A DNA stretch of 64,000 bases from Candidatus Gastranaerophilales bacterium (GCA_944323145.1 CALURJ010000006.1:1-64000), one strand, 5' to 3'; shown: positions 18,004 through 27,118, counted from the first letter of the stretch. The notes: generated by a model not told the origin, from the sequence alone. A program made the numbers and translations.

Positions 18004-19319
18004 ATTATATAATAAGATTTATTATAATTTTTGTTATTTTAAACATTATATTTTCTGTTTTTAACTTCTATAATACAGAAAACCAATGGAACTCCGCAAA
18101 CAACAGTACAGGGACTTTGACACAAACCCGTACAGACACTGAACGGCAGAAAACAGAAAATCACTCCTTCATTAACAATAATACCAAGCCTCTGCCCGAA
18201 AAAATCAGTACGGATTTCCCAGGCAACTACATAGACAGGGCTATTTCTTACGGACACTTATACCGCTGGCACCCTGACACTTTCCCGTTGAAAGTTTATA
18301 TTGAAAATAACCCCGAACTTCCTGATTATTATTACAAAGAAGTAAAAAAAGCTTTTATGCAGTGGCAAAAAGCCAGCAAAAATTACATTACATTTGTTTT
18401 TGAAGATGTTAAAGACCGCGCGGATATAAGATGTACATTCCCGAAAAATTTTGACAGAGAAATTAGCGGCAGCACTATAACAGGCGGGATAAGCAGCTTT
18501 AAAATTATTGACGGGTTTATTTCATATTCACAAATTGAATTTGCCGTATATGATATCAAAAACAAATATGTTAGCCGGAAAATACTTTATAGCATTGCTT
18601 TGCATGAAATAGGGCATTCCCTCGGAATCAGAGGGCATAGTGTAAATCCTGACGATATAATGTACCCGACGTTAAAACATTTCAAAACAAAAATAAGCCT
18701 CGGGGATATAAGCACCTTAAAACTTTTATATTCAATAGTACCTGACATTTCGAATAAAACATTTTCACAGGAAGATAAACAAAATTTAGCGCAAGCATCC
18801 GACATTTTAGGAGACTATAAAGGGAGAATACCAATTGAACTGCAAAATACCAGAGAAGATATTCAAAATTCAAGAGCTTCGAAAGATAAAGTAGGAAGAA
18901 TTGCAGCGCTTTATTACGCAATGAAAAATTATGAAGCAGCCGTACAAAACTACAATAAATTACTCCCTTCTGTTGATGATTCCGAAACAAAATCAAATAT
19001 TTATTACAAACTTGCTTTATCTTACAAAAATTTAAATAAATATGATGAAGCTTTAAAATCCGCAAGAGAGGCATACGAACTTAACAAAAATTCCGATACC
19101 GCATATTTACTTGCACAAATTTACTATGAAACAGGCGATTATAAAAGTGCAAAGAGCTTTTCAAGAAGCTATTTGGATGTCTATCCGAAAACTTATAACC
19201 TTTATATAATACTCGGTAAAATATACAAAGAAGAAAATAATTTTGAAGAAATTGAAACTCTAGCGCAAAAGGCAAAACTTTATTTCCCTGAAAACCCACC
19301 GATTTATCGAACTGAATAA
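18000..19319 (+). CDS. Membrane-anchored matrixin-type metalloprotease with TPR repeats
   Basis: The N-terminus is one hydrophobic helix (about residues 3-20) acting as signal anchor, so the rest faces the periplasm. A polar linker leads to a zinc metalloprotease domain (about 75-245) with LHEIGHSLGIRGHS: His202, Glu203, His206 and His213 form the zinc site. The extra residue before the third His, compared with human matrixins (HExxHxxGxxH), matches the HExGHxLGxxGHS form common in bacterial and cyanobacterial relatives. Then comes NPDDIMYP, the Met-turn. From about 270 on, three to four TPR-like units (ALYYAMKNYEAAVQNYNKLL and following) may bind partners. I moved the start to the ATGA overlap with ruvC, giving 439 residues. 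Substrate unknown. Confidence 0.82.
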   Translation: MNYIIRFIIIFVILNIIFSVFNFYNTENQWNSANNSTGTLTQTRTDTERQKTENHSFINNNTKPLPEKISTDFPGNYIDRAISYGHLYRWHPDTFPLKVYIENNPELPDYYYKEVKKAFMQWQKASKNYITFVFEDVKDRADIRCTFPKNFDREISGSTITGGISSFKIIDGFISYSQIEFAVYDIKNKYVSRKILYSIALHEIGHSLGIRGHSVNPDDIMYPTLKHFKTKISLGDISTLKLLYSIVPDISNKTFSQEDKQNLAQASDILGDYKGRIPIELQNTREDIQNSRASKDKVGRIAALYYAMKNYEAAVQNYNKLLPSVDDSETKSNIYYKLALSYKNLNKYDEALKSAREAYELNKNSDTAYLLAQIYYETGDYKSAKSFSRSYLDVYPKTYNLYIILGKIYKEENNFEEIETLAQKAKLYFPENPPIYRTE

Positions 19320-19357
19320 TTGTTGCCTTACACATGCCACTATGATATAATAAATTC

Positions 19358-19807
19358 ATGAATATTAACTATACGCTTTTAAGACAAATCTCTGTATTGA
19401 GCTTATTTTTCGGAGCATTGCTCGGAGCCGTTACACTAATTCCTTATATCGGAACTTTTTCATTTATATTCTTAATTTGTTTTATAGCACCTCTTGTTAT
19501 ATGGATTTTGATTAAATATAACTGCTTATCGCTGAATTCAATTAAAGACAGTGTAATTGTCGGAGCTATAGCAGGTTTTGTTGCATATATGGGATTTTCT
19601 ATAATTTATGTACCGGTTTCTGTTGTGTTGATGAAATTTTTTCATCTTGCAGCAAATTACGGCGTCGGATTGATGCTTCAAAATGCAAACTTTTTTATTC
19701 TCGTTGTAATTTCAATGTTCTTAGGTGTTTTAGGAGCAACAGTTAATGCATTTTCAGGATTTTTAACATTTTGCGTGATAGATTTAGTTAATTCAGTGAG
19801 GAAATAA
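19358..19807 (+). CDS. Small polytopic membrane protein of unknown function
   Basis: A 149-aa protein made almost wholly of four hydrophobic helices (about 10-30, 33-52, 66-92 and 105-140), with few charged residues. It has a glycine-rich first helix (FFGALLGAVTLIPYIG) and resembles DUF4199-like or small uncharacterised inner-membrane proteins, but I cannot assign a family. It starts 38 bases after the metalloprotease gene and ends five bases before mtnA, so it belongs to the same operon. A TATAAT-like sequence in the gap may give it an extra promoter. Confidence 0.7.
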   Translation: MNINYTLLRQISVLSLFFGALLGAVTLIPYIGTFSFIFLICFIAPLVIWILIKYNCLSLNSIKDSVIVGAIAGFVAYMGFSIIYVPVSVVLMKFFHLAANYGVGLMLQNANFFILVVISMFLGVLGATVNAFSGFLTFCVIDLVNSVRK

Positions 19808-19812
19808 TAAAA

Positions 19813-20871
19813 ATGGCAGAATTTCATTCAAAAATAAAAACAATAGAGTGGGTGGATAATTATTCAAAAATGGTTGATCAAACAGTATTGCCCTACGAAT
19901 TTAAGTATGTAAATATTACAACAGGGCAAGAGATGTTTGATGCCATAAAAACAATGATTGTAAGAGGTGCTCCGGCAATCGGTGTTGCAGGCGCGCACGG
20001 AGTTGTCTTATATGCACAGGAACTCGCAAAAGAAAATCTTTCTCGCGATGAATTTGTAAAAAAGCTTCTTGAAAAAGCTGACTATATGGCAACATCAAGA
20101 CCTACTGCGGTAAATTTAATGTGGGCCGTTGAAAAACAAAAAGAAATAATCAAAAATTCTACAGCAGATATTAAAGGTATTGTTGAAGAATTAAAGCATA
20201 ACGCAATAAAACTTGAGGATGAAGACATTGCGATTAACAAAAAAATCGGGGATTACGGTGCAGAAGTTGTCCCCAAAGGTGCAACAATTCTGACTCACTG
20301 TAATGCAGGCGGACTTGCAACCGTAGGCTATGGTACAGCCTTGGGAGTTGTACGTTCGGCTTTTGCAAATGACCCGACAATCCAGGTTTTTGCCGATGAA
20401 ACACGTCCCAGACAGCAGGGGGCTAGAATTACAACATTTGAACTCACAATGGACGGCATTCCTACAACACTTATAACAGACGGAATGTGTTCGTATTTTA
20501 TGAAAAAAGGCATGATTGATATGGTTGTTGTAGGTGCTGACAGAATTGCCGCAAACGGCGATACCGCAAATAAAATCGGAACATATACGGTTGCTATTGC
20601 CGCAAAATACCACAATATACCTTTTTATGTTGCAGCACCGCTATCCACAATTGATACATCTATCAAAACAGGGGACGAAATTGTCATTGAAGAACGCTCT
20701 CACGAAGAAGTTACCCATATTAACGGTAAAATAATATGCGCTCCTGATGTGAAGGTTATCAATCCCGGATTTGACGTAACACCGCATGAGCTTATTGCAG
20801 GAATTATTACGGAAAAAGGTATTTTAAGACCGGATTATAACCAATCCATAAAACAGGCCTTTAATTCATAG
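19813..20871 (+). CDS. mtnA: S-methyl-5-thioribose-1-phosphate isomerase
   Basis: Methionine-salvage isomerase turning methylthioribose-1-phosphate into methylthioribulose-1-phosphate; it belongs to the eIF2B-alpha-like fold. Signatures are VRGAPAIGVAGAHGV, TSRPTAVNLMWAV, LTHCNAGGLATVGYGTALGV (with the catalytic Cys), ADETRPRQQGAR and VVGADRIAANGDTANKIGTY (with the catalytic Asp). At 352 aa it is full length. No other salvage gene (mtnN, mtnK, mtnB) is visible. It ends exactly where the convergent O-methyltransferase gene ends. Confidence 0.95.
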   Translation: MAEFHSKIKTIEWVDNYSKMVDQTVLPYEFKYVNITTGQEMFDAIKTMIVRGAPAIGVAGAHGVVLYAQELAKENLSRDEFVKKLLEKADYMATSRPTAVNLMWAVEKQKEIIKNSTADIKGIVEELKHNAIKLEDEDIAINKKIGDYGAEVVPKGATILTHCNAGGLATVGYGTALGVVRSAFANDPTIQVFADETRPRQQGARITTFELTMDGIPTTLITDGMCSYFMKKGMIDMVVVGADRIAANGDTANKIGTYTVAIAAKYHNIPFYVAAPLSTIDTSIKTGDEIVIEERSHEEVTHINGKIICAPDVKVINPGFDVTPHELIAGIITEKGILRPDYNQSIKQAFNS

Positions 20872-21441
20872 TTATTTAATCTTACGTGCAAGAGATAGTC
20901 CGGCAGGTAAAGCTATAACTACATTTTCATAATCCGGATGAGCATTTATAGCGTCTATAAAAGGTTTGCATTTAGCTTCATGGGATAATACGTTGTCACA
21001 GGCGATAATTCCGCCTTTTTTCATGTGCTTATCTATAAATTCGAAATACTTTATGTATTCACTTTTATTAGCGTCAACAAATGCAAAGTCAATTATAAAA
21101 TCATCGGGTAAATATTCCAGATGCATTAAAGCCGAACCCTTTAGAGTTGTTATTACATCAGCGACATTGCAGATTTTAAAATTTTCTTTAGCAACATCCA
21201 GACGTTTGTCATAAAACTCTATAGTTGTCAGATGCCCGCCGTTTTCCTTCACTGCTTTCCCGAGCCAGATACCCGAATATCCGTTCGATGTTCCGATTTC
21301 AAGAACATTTTTGGATTTTTCGGCTTTTACAAGAGTATATAAAAATTCTCCGGTTACACGCGCAATATTCCAGAATTGCTTTTGTGTTTCTTCCAAATTT
21401 TTTAGTACATTTTCGGTAGTTTCATCAAAATATGTTATCAT
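20872..21441 (-). CDS. SAM-dependent O-methyltransferase (catechol OMT type)
   Basis: A class I methyltransferase of the O-methyltransferase 3 family. The SAM-binding loop is VLEIGTSNGYSGIWLGKA, followed by TTIEFYDKRLDVAKENF, FAFVDANKSEYIKYF (metal/substrate Asp) and GGIIACDNVL with the Asp-Asn metal pair. At 189 aa it is somewhat shorter than the usual 210-220. It is the last gene of the grpE-dnaJ-propeller run, its ATG overlapping the previous stop (TGATG). The methyl acceptor is unknown. Confidence 0.85.
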   Translation of the reverse strand: MITYFDETTENVLKNLEETQKQFWNIARVTGEFLYTLVKAEKSKNVLEIGTSNGYSGIWLGKAVKENGGHLTTIEFYDKRLDVAKENFKICNVADVITTLKGSALMHLEYLPDDFIIDFAFVDANKSEYIKYFEFIDKHMKKGGIIACDNVLSHEAKCKPFIDAINAHPDYENVVIALPAGLSLARKIK

Positions 21442-22907
21442 CAGTTAATCTTTTGAACCCTTTCGGTTACAACTATAGAGCTTGCCGGAATATCTATCGG
21501 AATTGATTTTATAACTTTATTTGTCCCTAAATCAAAAACAGTATACAAAGAAGCTTTTGTGTCGGTAATCAAAGCAATATTTGTCCCTTCTATATGGTTA
21601 ATTTTTGTTGAAAAACCGTTTGTATTCAAGTAAATTGCATCTGTAAGCTGATCTGTTTTTGTGTCAAGAATTTGAATAGAATTATCGCCGGCGCCCAGTA
21701 CATATAATCTGTCATGGAAAGTTAACATATCTACGGGCTTTTCGCAAATTTCAATTTCCGCAATCAAGCCTATTGTCTGATAATCAATTATCGCAAGACG
21801 ATTTTTAGTTCTGCTTGTTATATAAATCTTGTTATTTGTAAATGCAATCTTTGAAACATTCGGGAATTTTCCGATTTCCTTCAACAGATAATTATTGTCA
21901 AGTTCTATAGCCCAGATGTCACGTGTCTTTTTGTCGTAATAAAACAGTTTTGTACCGTCATCAGAAAGTGTCAATTTCTCACACATACCGGTAATTTTAA
22001 TCTGTTTAGACAACGTCATTGTTTCAAGGTTCACGGTATAAATGCTTGAATCAACAGAGCTTGAAATATAAGCTATATTCTTGTTTCTGTCAATAACAAT
22101 TTCATCGGGCTGAGTTTTTGTATAAATCTGTTTAATAATTTGATCATCAGCAAGTGAAATTACATCCACAGAAGGCTTTTCATAAGCCGTAACAAGCAAA
22201 AATTTATTATCATAAGCCTGCATAGAAATCGGAACATTTATTTGCTTGAGCGAATATTCGGGAGTCTTTGCTCCGGGATTGAACACCTGAATATTTTTAG
22301 AATACGGAGATGACGCAAAAAAACTTTTATTTTTCAAAGGCGGAATTTGTGAAAGTGTTTTCAAAGTCGAACCAGAAAGTTCAGAAATCACAGGCTTTGA
22401 ATTTTCCACCCTTATCCCTGGATCATTGACCGTTTTTATCTGAAGATTACCAACAATTGATTTTAAATTTTCAGGAATAACAAGTCCTTTCGGTACAAGC
22501 ATATCCTGAGGTAAAAGTCCTGTTTTTAATTCCATAGGCGGATTTGCCATTTTCCCGACTGTTTTATAACCGCGCGGATCATTTACCACTTTCAAAAGAG
22601 CAAAATCATTATTCAATATTACAACATCAGGTTTTGAAGCAAGAGTTTTACCTGACGGGTATGTCTGTTTAATCGCAAGAGTTTCAGGATTTAAGATTTT
22701 GGCAGGAAACAACGGAAGATAAATAGTATTATCCGGCAGTATTATTACCCCGTCAAACCTGAAAGTCGTTTTTGGAAAATCCTTTGCTATCAATTTTTGT
22801 ACATCATCGGGAATAGTTGCAGCAAAAGAATAAGCGGAAAGTGAAAATATTGTCACAACCGTTAAAAGTAACTTTGTTGACGCACTTTTAAGCTGCTTTA
22901 TAAACAT
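21441..22907 (-). CDS. Secreted YncE-like beta-propeller protein
   Basis: A signal peptide (LLLTVVTIFSLSAYSFA) precedes a 488-aa secreted protein. From about residue 190 there are repeating blocks such as KNIAYISSSVDSSIYTVNL, TLSDDGTKLFYYDKKTRDIW, NKIYITSRTKNRLAIIDY and DRLYVLGAGDNSIQILD, the four-stranded blades of a YncE/NHL-type propeller. The N-terminal 180 residues are not recognised. No catalytic motif is visible, so a binding or scaffold role outside the inner membrane is likely. It overlaps dnaJ by one base (TAATG), which is odd since chaperone operons rarely carry secreted proteins. Confidence 0.72.
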   Translation of the reverse strand: MFIKQLKSASTKLLLTVVTIFSLSAYSFAATIPDDVQKLIAKDFPKTTFRFDGVIILPDNTIYLPLFPAKILNPETLAIKQTYPSGKTLASKPDVVILNNDFALLKVVNDPRGYKTVGKMANPPMELKTGLLPQDMLVPKGLVIPENLKSIVGNLQIKTVNDPGIRVENSKPVISELSGSTLKTLSQIPPLKNKSFFASSPYSKNIQVFNPGAKTPEYSLKQINVPISMQAYDNKFLLVTAYEKPSVDVISLADDQIIKQIYTKTQPDEIVIDRNKNIAYISSSVDSSIYTVNLETMTLSKQIKITGMCEKLTLSDDGTKLFYYDKKTRDIWAIELDNNYLLKEIGKFPNVSKIAFTNNKIYITSRTKNRLAIIDYQTIGLIAEIEICEKPVDMLTFHDRLYVLGAGDNSIQILDTKTDQLTDAIYLNTNGFSTKINHIEGTNIALITDTKASLYTVFDLGTNKVIKSIPIDIPASSIVVTERVQKIN

Positions 22908-24037
22908 TACTGAAATACCCCTTTTACCTTATCCATAATTGTTGCCTGCTGTTTTGCTTTCTGATTGTTTTGTAATTCATACAATCTTCTGTATAAGCTG
23001 CGTTCTTCATCAGAAAGCTTTGTCGGAGTTTTAACCGCTACAATTACTATATGATCGCCTCTCTGGGACGGTCTTTGAATAAATGGGACACCGGCTCCTT
23101 TTATTTTTATTGAATTACCGCTTTGAATTCCGGGCTGAACAACAATTTTTTGCTCCCCGTTAAGAGTTTTTACAACCACTTCATCGCCAAGAGCTGCCTG
23201 AGCAGGGGTTATATCAAGACGAGAGTAAACATTGTTGCCGTCACGTTTGAAATAATCAGAGGCTTTAACATGCAGCACAACATACAAATCACCTGCCGGC
23301 CCGCCGTTAGTACCTGCATCCCCTTCGCCAGACACTCTGATTTTTGACATATTATCAACACCAGCAGGAATTTTAACATTAATTTTCTTTTCTTTTTGAA
23401 CTTTACCCTGTCCTTTGCAGTCCTTACAAGGATTCATAATCTTTTTACCCGTTCCGTGGCAATCAGGACATGTAACAATTTGAGCAAACGAACCCAAAGG
23501 GGTGCGTGTAACTTGCTGTACCTGGCCTGAACCGTGGCAAGTCGGACAGGTTACCGGTTTTGAGCCTTTTTCAGCGCCGGTTCCTCCGCAAGAAGGACAA
23601 TTTTCAAGATGGTCAAATTTTATTTCTTTTTCAGTTCCGAATACTGCCTGTTCAAAATCAATTTCAATATCAAGTCTTAAATCATCCCCTTCAACAGGCG
23701 CATTAGGATCCGGTCTCCCGCCAAAACCAAAACCGCCCATACCGCCAAAGAATGAGTTAAATATATCATTCAAATCGCCAAAACCACCCGCAAAAGGCCC
23801 GCCGGTATCAAATCCTGCATTTTTCAACCCATCCTCGCCGTAACGGTCATAGGTAGCACGTTTATTATCGTCCATTAAGGTCTCATAAGCTTTGCCGAGT
23901 TCTTTAAACTTTTCTTCAGCATCCGGAGCTTTATTAACATCGGGGTGCAATGTTCTTGCTTTCCTTCTGAAAGCAGATTTTATTTCATCTTTCGAGGCAT
24001 CTTTTGATACTCCGAGTATTTCATAGTAATCAGTCAT
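22907..24037 (-). CDS. dnaJ: Chaperone DnaJ
   Basis: Full-length type I Hsp40 that hands clients to DnaK. The J domain (1-70) has [17 protein letters not shown] and the HPD tripeptide in TLHPDVNK. A Gly/Phe-rich segment follows (about 75-110). Four CxxCxGxG zinc repeats ([32 protein letters not shown]) lie at about 145-205, then the C-terminal substrate-binding domains. It follows grpE on the same strand with a 64-base gap. dnaK and hrcA are not in the window. Confidence 0.97.
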   Translation of the reverse strand: MTDYYEILGVSKDASKDEIKSAFRRKARTLHPDVNKAPDAEEKFKELGKAYETLMDDNKRATYDRYGEDGLKNAGFDTGGPFAGGFGDLNDIFNSFFGGMGGFGFGGRPDPNAPVEGDDLRLDIEIDFEQAVFGTEKEIKFDHLENCPSCGGTGAEKGSKPVTCPTCHGSGQVQQVTRTPLGSFAQIVTCPDCHGTGKKIMNPCKDCKGQGKVQKEKKINVKIPAGVDNMSKIRVSGEGDAGTNGGPAGDLYVVLHVKASDYFKRDGNNVYSRLDITPAQAALGDEVVVKTLNGEQKIVVQPGIQSGNSIKIKGAGVPFIQRPSQRGDHIVIVAVKTPTKLSDEERSLYRRLYELQNNQKAKQQATIMDKVKGVFQ

Positions 24038-24101
24038 TTATATAAATTCTTCCCTATCTTCCAATAATATTTATTATAGCAGAAAAACTGATAGCGAAGT
24101 A

Positions 24102-24680
24102 TCAGCTTTCAGAAGTTGCAACGTTAACAAGTGCAGGTCTTAAGACCTTGTCACCCATTTTATATCCCTTTTGTAATTCATTCAAAATTGTATGTTCCGG
24201 TTTATCTGATGTAGGTGTCCTCATAACAGCATCATGAAAATTCGGGTCAAACTCTTTGCCTTCTGTTTCAATTGTCTCAAGCCCCAACTTTGTCAAAGCA
24301 TCAATTACCTGTTTATGAACAAGATTAAAACTTTCTTTAACCTTTTCACAGTCGTCCACATTTTCAAGAGCCTTTTTACCGCGTTCAAAATTATCAAGAA
24401 CTTCAATCATTTTTTTGAGGGCATTTTCCGTACCAAACTTCAAAAGTTCTTCTCTTTCATGCTCCTGTCTTTTTCTGTAGTTATCAAAATCAGCGGCAAG
24501 CCTTACGTATTGCTGGTTTAAAGTATCATATTTTTTCTGAAGCTCGCTTTCAGCCTCTCCGCCGGAAGTTTTATCTTCATTTGATTCTTCGTTTTCTTCA
24601 GCGGAAGTTTCGTTTTTAGCAGCTTCTTCCAAATCTTCCGGATTTTTAAACGGGTTGTTATTATGATGTTTATGTGACAT
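24102..24680 (-). CDS. grpE: Nucleotide exchange factor GrpE
   Basis: The DnaK nucleotide exchange factor. It has an acidic, disordered N-terminus (EEAAKNETSAEENEESNED), a long coiled-coil helix (LQKKYDTLNQQYVRLAADFDN) with the hallmark ADFDNYRKRQEHE, and a C-terminal beta domain with the conserved MRTPTSDKPEHTI and GYKMGDKVLRPALVNVA. The 192-aa length is normal. It is the first gene of the dnaJ operon; the A/T-rich region before the ATG holds no obvious CIRCE element. Confidence 0.95.
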   Translation of the reverse strand: MSHKHHNNNPFKNPEDLEEAAKNETSAEENEESNEDKTSGGEAESELQKKYDTLNQQYVRLAADFDNYRKRQEHEREELLKFGTENALKKMIEVLDNFERGKKALENVDDCEKVKESFNLVHKQVIDALTKLGLETIETEGKEFDPNFHDAVMRTPTSDKPEHTILNELQKGYKMGDKVLRPALVNVATSES

Positions 24681-24764
24681 TTCTCTACCTCATTAATACA
24701 TATATAATTATTATAGTTTATCAAAATTAATAAACAACAAAAATTTATTATTTTTTAATAATTC

Positions 24765-24870
24765 AAGCCGAGCGGAGGCACGAGCGAAGCGAGAGGTGAA
24801 CACTAATCAGCGGAAACGTTGAGTTTTCGATGGTAGTGTGAGCGTTACCGTTTAACGCGAGGCGCAGCAG
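24765..24870. repeat. G/C-rich structured intergenic element
   Basis: Within the 300-base gap between divergent grpE and murA is a block far richer in G/C than its surroundings. It contains GAGCGAAGCGAG and a hairpin pairing ACACTA with TAGTGT outside and GGAAAC with GTTTTC inside, around a GTTGA loop. No open frame or tRNA pattern is present. It looks like a dispersed palindromic element rather than a gene. Confidence 0.5.
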
Positions 24871-24902
24871 AAACAAAATTTATCTTTACATAATTTAACT
24901 TA

Positions 24903-24931
24903 TTTACATCAACAAAAGATAATTGTATTAT
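24903..24931 (+). promoter_or_regulatory. Predicted sigma70-type promoter of murA
   Basis: TTTACA and TATTAT are separated by 17 bases, about 50 bases before the murA start. No operator-like repeat overlaps it. Confidence 0.5.
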
Positions 24932-24980
24932 TATAATGTAAGGTAAATAATTAATTATTTTTTATTAAAAGGTAAGAAAA

Positions 24981-26303
24981 TTGACTCAGAAATATTTTAT
25001 AAAGGGTGGTACCCCGTTAAGAGGTGAAGTTTCAATAGGCGGAGCAAAAAATTCAGTGTTAAAACTTATGGCTGCCGCACTATTAGCAAAAGGTGAAACC
25101 AAAATTCACAACGTTCCTGATTTAACGGACGTTGAAATTATGCTGAATGTTATTGCCCAATTAGGAGCAAAAACAACTTATAATAAAGCAGAAAAATCAG
25201 TAACAATTGATGCATCGGATTTAACAAGCATTACCGCAAAATATGAACTGGTAAGCAAGATGAGAGCTTCATTTATAGTTCTCGGGGCGCTTGTGTCACG
25301 CTGCAAGGAAGCTATCGTAGCATTACCCGGCGGATGTGCAATCGGTGAACGCCGCGTTGATTTTCACATTAAAGGACTTGAAGCACTGGGTGCTAAAATC
25401 AAAATTGAAAACGGATATGTTCATGCAAAAGCTTCAAAACTTGTCGGAACAGATATCTATCTTGATATTCCGTCAGTCGGTGCAACCGAAAACCTTATGC
25501 TGGCATCAATCCTCGCAGAAGGTTCTACAAGAATTCAAAATGCAGCACAAGAACCGGAAATTGTGGATCTGGCAAACTTCTTAAACTCTATGGGTGCAGA
25601 TGTAATCGGAGCAGGCACTTCTGAAATTGTAATTAACGGTGTTAAGCAGGAAAATCTTCATCCTATAGAATACACTACAATTCCTGACAGAATTGAAGCA
25701 GGAACATTTATGTCTGCAATTATTGCAACTAAAGGAAAAGCTATTATAAAAAATGTTTTCCCTGCTCATTTGACATTCTTTACCGACAAACTTCTTAAAA
25801 TGGGAGCTAATATTAAACTTATTGAACCTAATTCCCTTGAAGTTTCATGCAAAAACAGACTTAATTCAATTAATTTTATTACACAGCCTTATCCGGGATT
25901 TCCGACAGATTTGCAGTCAATGGCAATGACTCTTTTGACCACTGCAAACGGAGTGGGAATTATTACGGAAAGTCTGTACGAAAACAGATTTATGCAGGTT
26001 CCGGAACTCAGACGCATGGGCGCTGATATCCATCAGGACAGAAACCATGCAATAATTAAAGGAGTTAAAAAACTTACAGGCGCAACTTTAGCCGCAAGCG
26101 ACCTCAGAGCCGGTGCATCTCTTGTAGTTGCAGCCTTAATGGCTGAGGGCAATTCCACTATCGAAAACTTACATCATATAGATAGAGGATACGAAAATTT
26201 TGAAAGTAAGCTAAGATTATTAGGAGGGAAAATAGAGAGAAGAGATGATGACATAATTTCTCCTGTTGAACCTAAAGTTAACCTAACGGAGGGCTTACTC
26301 TAA
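24981..26303 (+). CDS. murA: UDP-N-acetylglucosamine 1-carboxyvinyltransferase MurA
   Basis: Catalyses the first committed step of peptidoglycan synthesis: enolpyruvyl transfer from PEP to UDP-GlcNAc. Key features are GGAKNSVLKLMAAALLA (Lys23, Asn24) and the catalytic-loop cysteine in ALPGGCAIGERRVDFH (Cys119, the fosfomycin target in relatives). DLRAGASLVVAALMAEG near the end is also typical. The loop has RR where many MurA proteins have RP. The 440 residues are full length. It starts with TTG, preceded by AAAAGGTAAG. The stop overlaps the ATG of the next small gene (TAATG). Confidence 0.96.
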   Translation: MTQKYFIKGGTPLRGEVSIGGAKNSVLKLMAAALLAKGETKIHNVPDLTDVEIMLNVIAQLGAKTTYNKAEKSVTIDASDLTSITAKYELVSKMRASFIVLGALVSRCKEAIVALPGGCAIGERRVDFHIKGLEALGAKIKIENGYVHAKASKLVGTDIYLDIPSVGATENLMLASILAEGSTRIQNAAQEPEIVDLANFLNSMGADVIGAGTSEIVINGVKQENLHPIEYTTIPDRIEAGTFMSAIIATKGKAIIKNVFPAHLTFFTDKLLKMGANIKLIEPNSLEVSCKNRLNSINFITQPYPGFPTDLQSMAMTLLTTANGVGIITESLYENRFMQVPELRRMGADIHQDRNHAIIKGVKKLTGATLAASDLRAGASLVVAALMAEGNSTIENLHHIDRGYENFESKLRLLGGKIERRDDDIISPVEPKVNLTEGLL

Positions 26304-26638
26304 TGACAGCTGCCTACAAACGCTGGTATGATCATGATCCTTTATTACTTGAGGTTATTGAGCTTTTAAAAAATTATCAAACAGAATTGAGAGCTCAGGC
26401 TGAAATCTTTCTGCAAAAAATTGAAGAAAAGGTTTCTAAAGAAACAATCGATAAATTTTATGCAATGGTAAAGCCTGTAAATGCAAATAACCGTTGGTAC
26501 GATAAAGATCCGGTTATATCAAAGACAGTTGAAATTTTAAGGATTGTTCCTCCGGAAGCACAGAAAATATGTGCACAAAATTTTATCAGAACCCTTAAAG
26601 AAATGGGAATTGAATATAAAAGCCCAAACGGAACGTAG
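26303..26638 (+). CDS. Small protein with duplicated RWYDxDP motif
   Basis: I do not recognise a characterised family. The 111 residues consist of two similar halves: YKRWYDHDPLLLEVIELLKN (about 4-50) and NNRWYDKDPVISKTVEILR (about 56-103), each followed by an amphipathic helix pair. This internal duplication and strict RWYDxDP box suggest a compact helical fold. There is no signal or membrane segment. It is translationally coupled to murA (TAATG), so a cytoplasmic role linked to cell-wall precursor supply is possible, but that is only context. Confidence 0.75.
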   Translation: MTAAYKRWYDHDPLLLEVIELLKNYQTELRAQAEIFLQKIEEKVSKETIDKFYAMVKPVNANNRWYDKDPVISKTVEILRIVPPEAQKICAQNFIRTLKEMGIEYKSPNGT

Positions 26639-26645
26639 CCGTTCC
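26630..26645. repeat. GGAACG-TAGC-CGTTCC hairpin at a stop codon
   Basis: A 6-bp stem with a TAGC loop; the TAG in the loop is the stop codon of the small murA-linked gene. The same loop and a one-pair-changed stem (GGAGCG/CGCTCC) recur in the 65-bp repeats after nrdJ. Confidence 0.7.
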
Positions 26646-26662
26646 ATCTGACATATATATAA

Positions 26663-26690
26663 AAAAAGATGGTCTTGATGCCATCTTTTT
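26663..26690 (+). terminator. Intrinsic terminator after murA operon
   Basis: AAAAAGATGG pairs with CCATCTTTTT around an 8-base loop, ending in a T run. It is near-symmetric and could also end the minus-strand transcript from the next gene. Confidence 0.85.
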
Positions 26691-26720
26691 TATTGTTCCT
26701 TTTTCCTAAATTCCTATTGA

Positions 26721-27005
26721 TTATCTAACGACATTTGTTACAAAGTTTGCTATTTCGAAGAACGAATCCTTTACAAATTCTTTTGCCAGTGTTTTAATCG
26801 GTCTGTTTTCGATTACATCAAATACGTAATAAATCGGATCTCTGGCATTATTAAAACGCATTCTTCTGTCTTTCATTGCAAGATAATTATAATCTTCAAT
26901 GTTAAATTCTGTATCCTGTTTTTTATTTCTTCTTTTTCTGAGAAGCGAACCAAACTGTCCGTTTCCGCTTGTATTATTATTTAATTCGCCTGTTGTCGGT
27001 AACAT
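26721..27005 (-). CDS. Small basic hypothetical protein
   Basis: A 94-aa protein with no family I recognise. The N-terminal third is polar and Asn/Gly-rich, then a basic patch (LLRKRRNKKQD) and a C-terminal amphipathic or weakly hydrophobic segment (FFEIANFVTNVVR). There is no signal peptide. It stands alone between the murA terminator and an XRE regulator gene on the same strand, with AGAGAGAAAAAG before its ATG. Codon usage looks like that of neighbours, supporting a real gene. Confidence 0.55.
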   Translation of the reverse strand: MLPTTGELNNNTSGNGQFGSLLRKRRNKKQDTEFNIEDYNYLAMKDRRMRFNNARDPIYYVFDVIENRPIKTLAKEFVKDSFFEIANFVTNVVR

Positions 27006-27060
27006 TTTCTTTTTCTCTCTCTTATTTATCTCTTACATATATATAAAGTATATAAGAAAG

Positions 27061-27114
27061 AAAAAATTGCTTTTTGTAGGCTATACAACTTTACATTTCG
27101 TAACAAAAAAGCAA
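27061..27114 (-). terminator. Probable terminator of the XRE regulator gene
   Basis: On the minus strand TTGCTTTTTTGT pairs with ACAAAAAGCAA (one-base bulge) and six T follow. The loop is long (about 25 bases), so the call is moderate. Confidence 0.5.
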
Positions 27115-27118
27115 AAAT

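Noticed and set aside
18603-18641. Broken zinc site in the matrixin-like protease (one extra residue before the third His)
   Set aside because: The HExGHxLGxxGHS spacing is the normal form in bacterial and cyanobacterial relatives, and the Met-turn follows.
24690-24980. CIRCE element controlling grpE-dnaJ
   Set aside because: The TTAGCACTC-N9-GAGTGCTAA inverted repeat is not present in the upstream gap.
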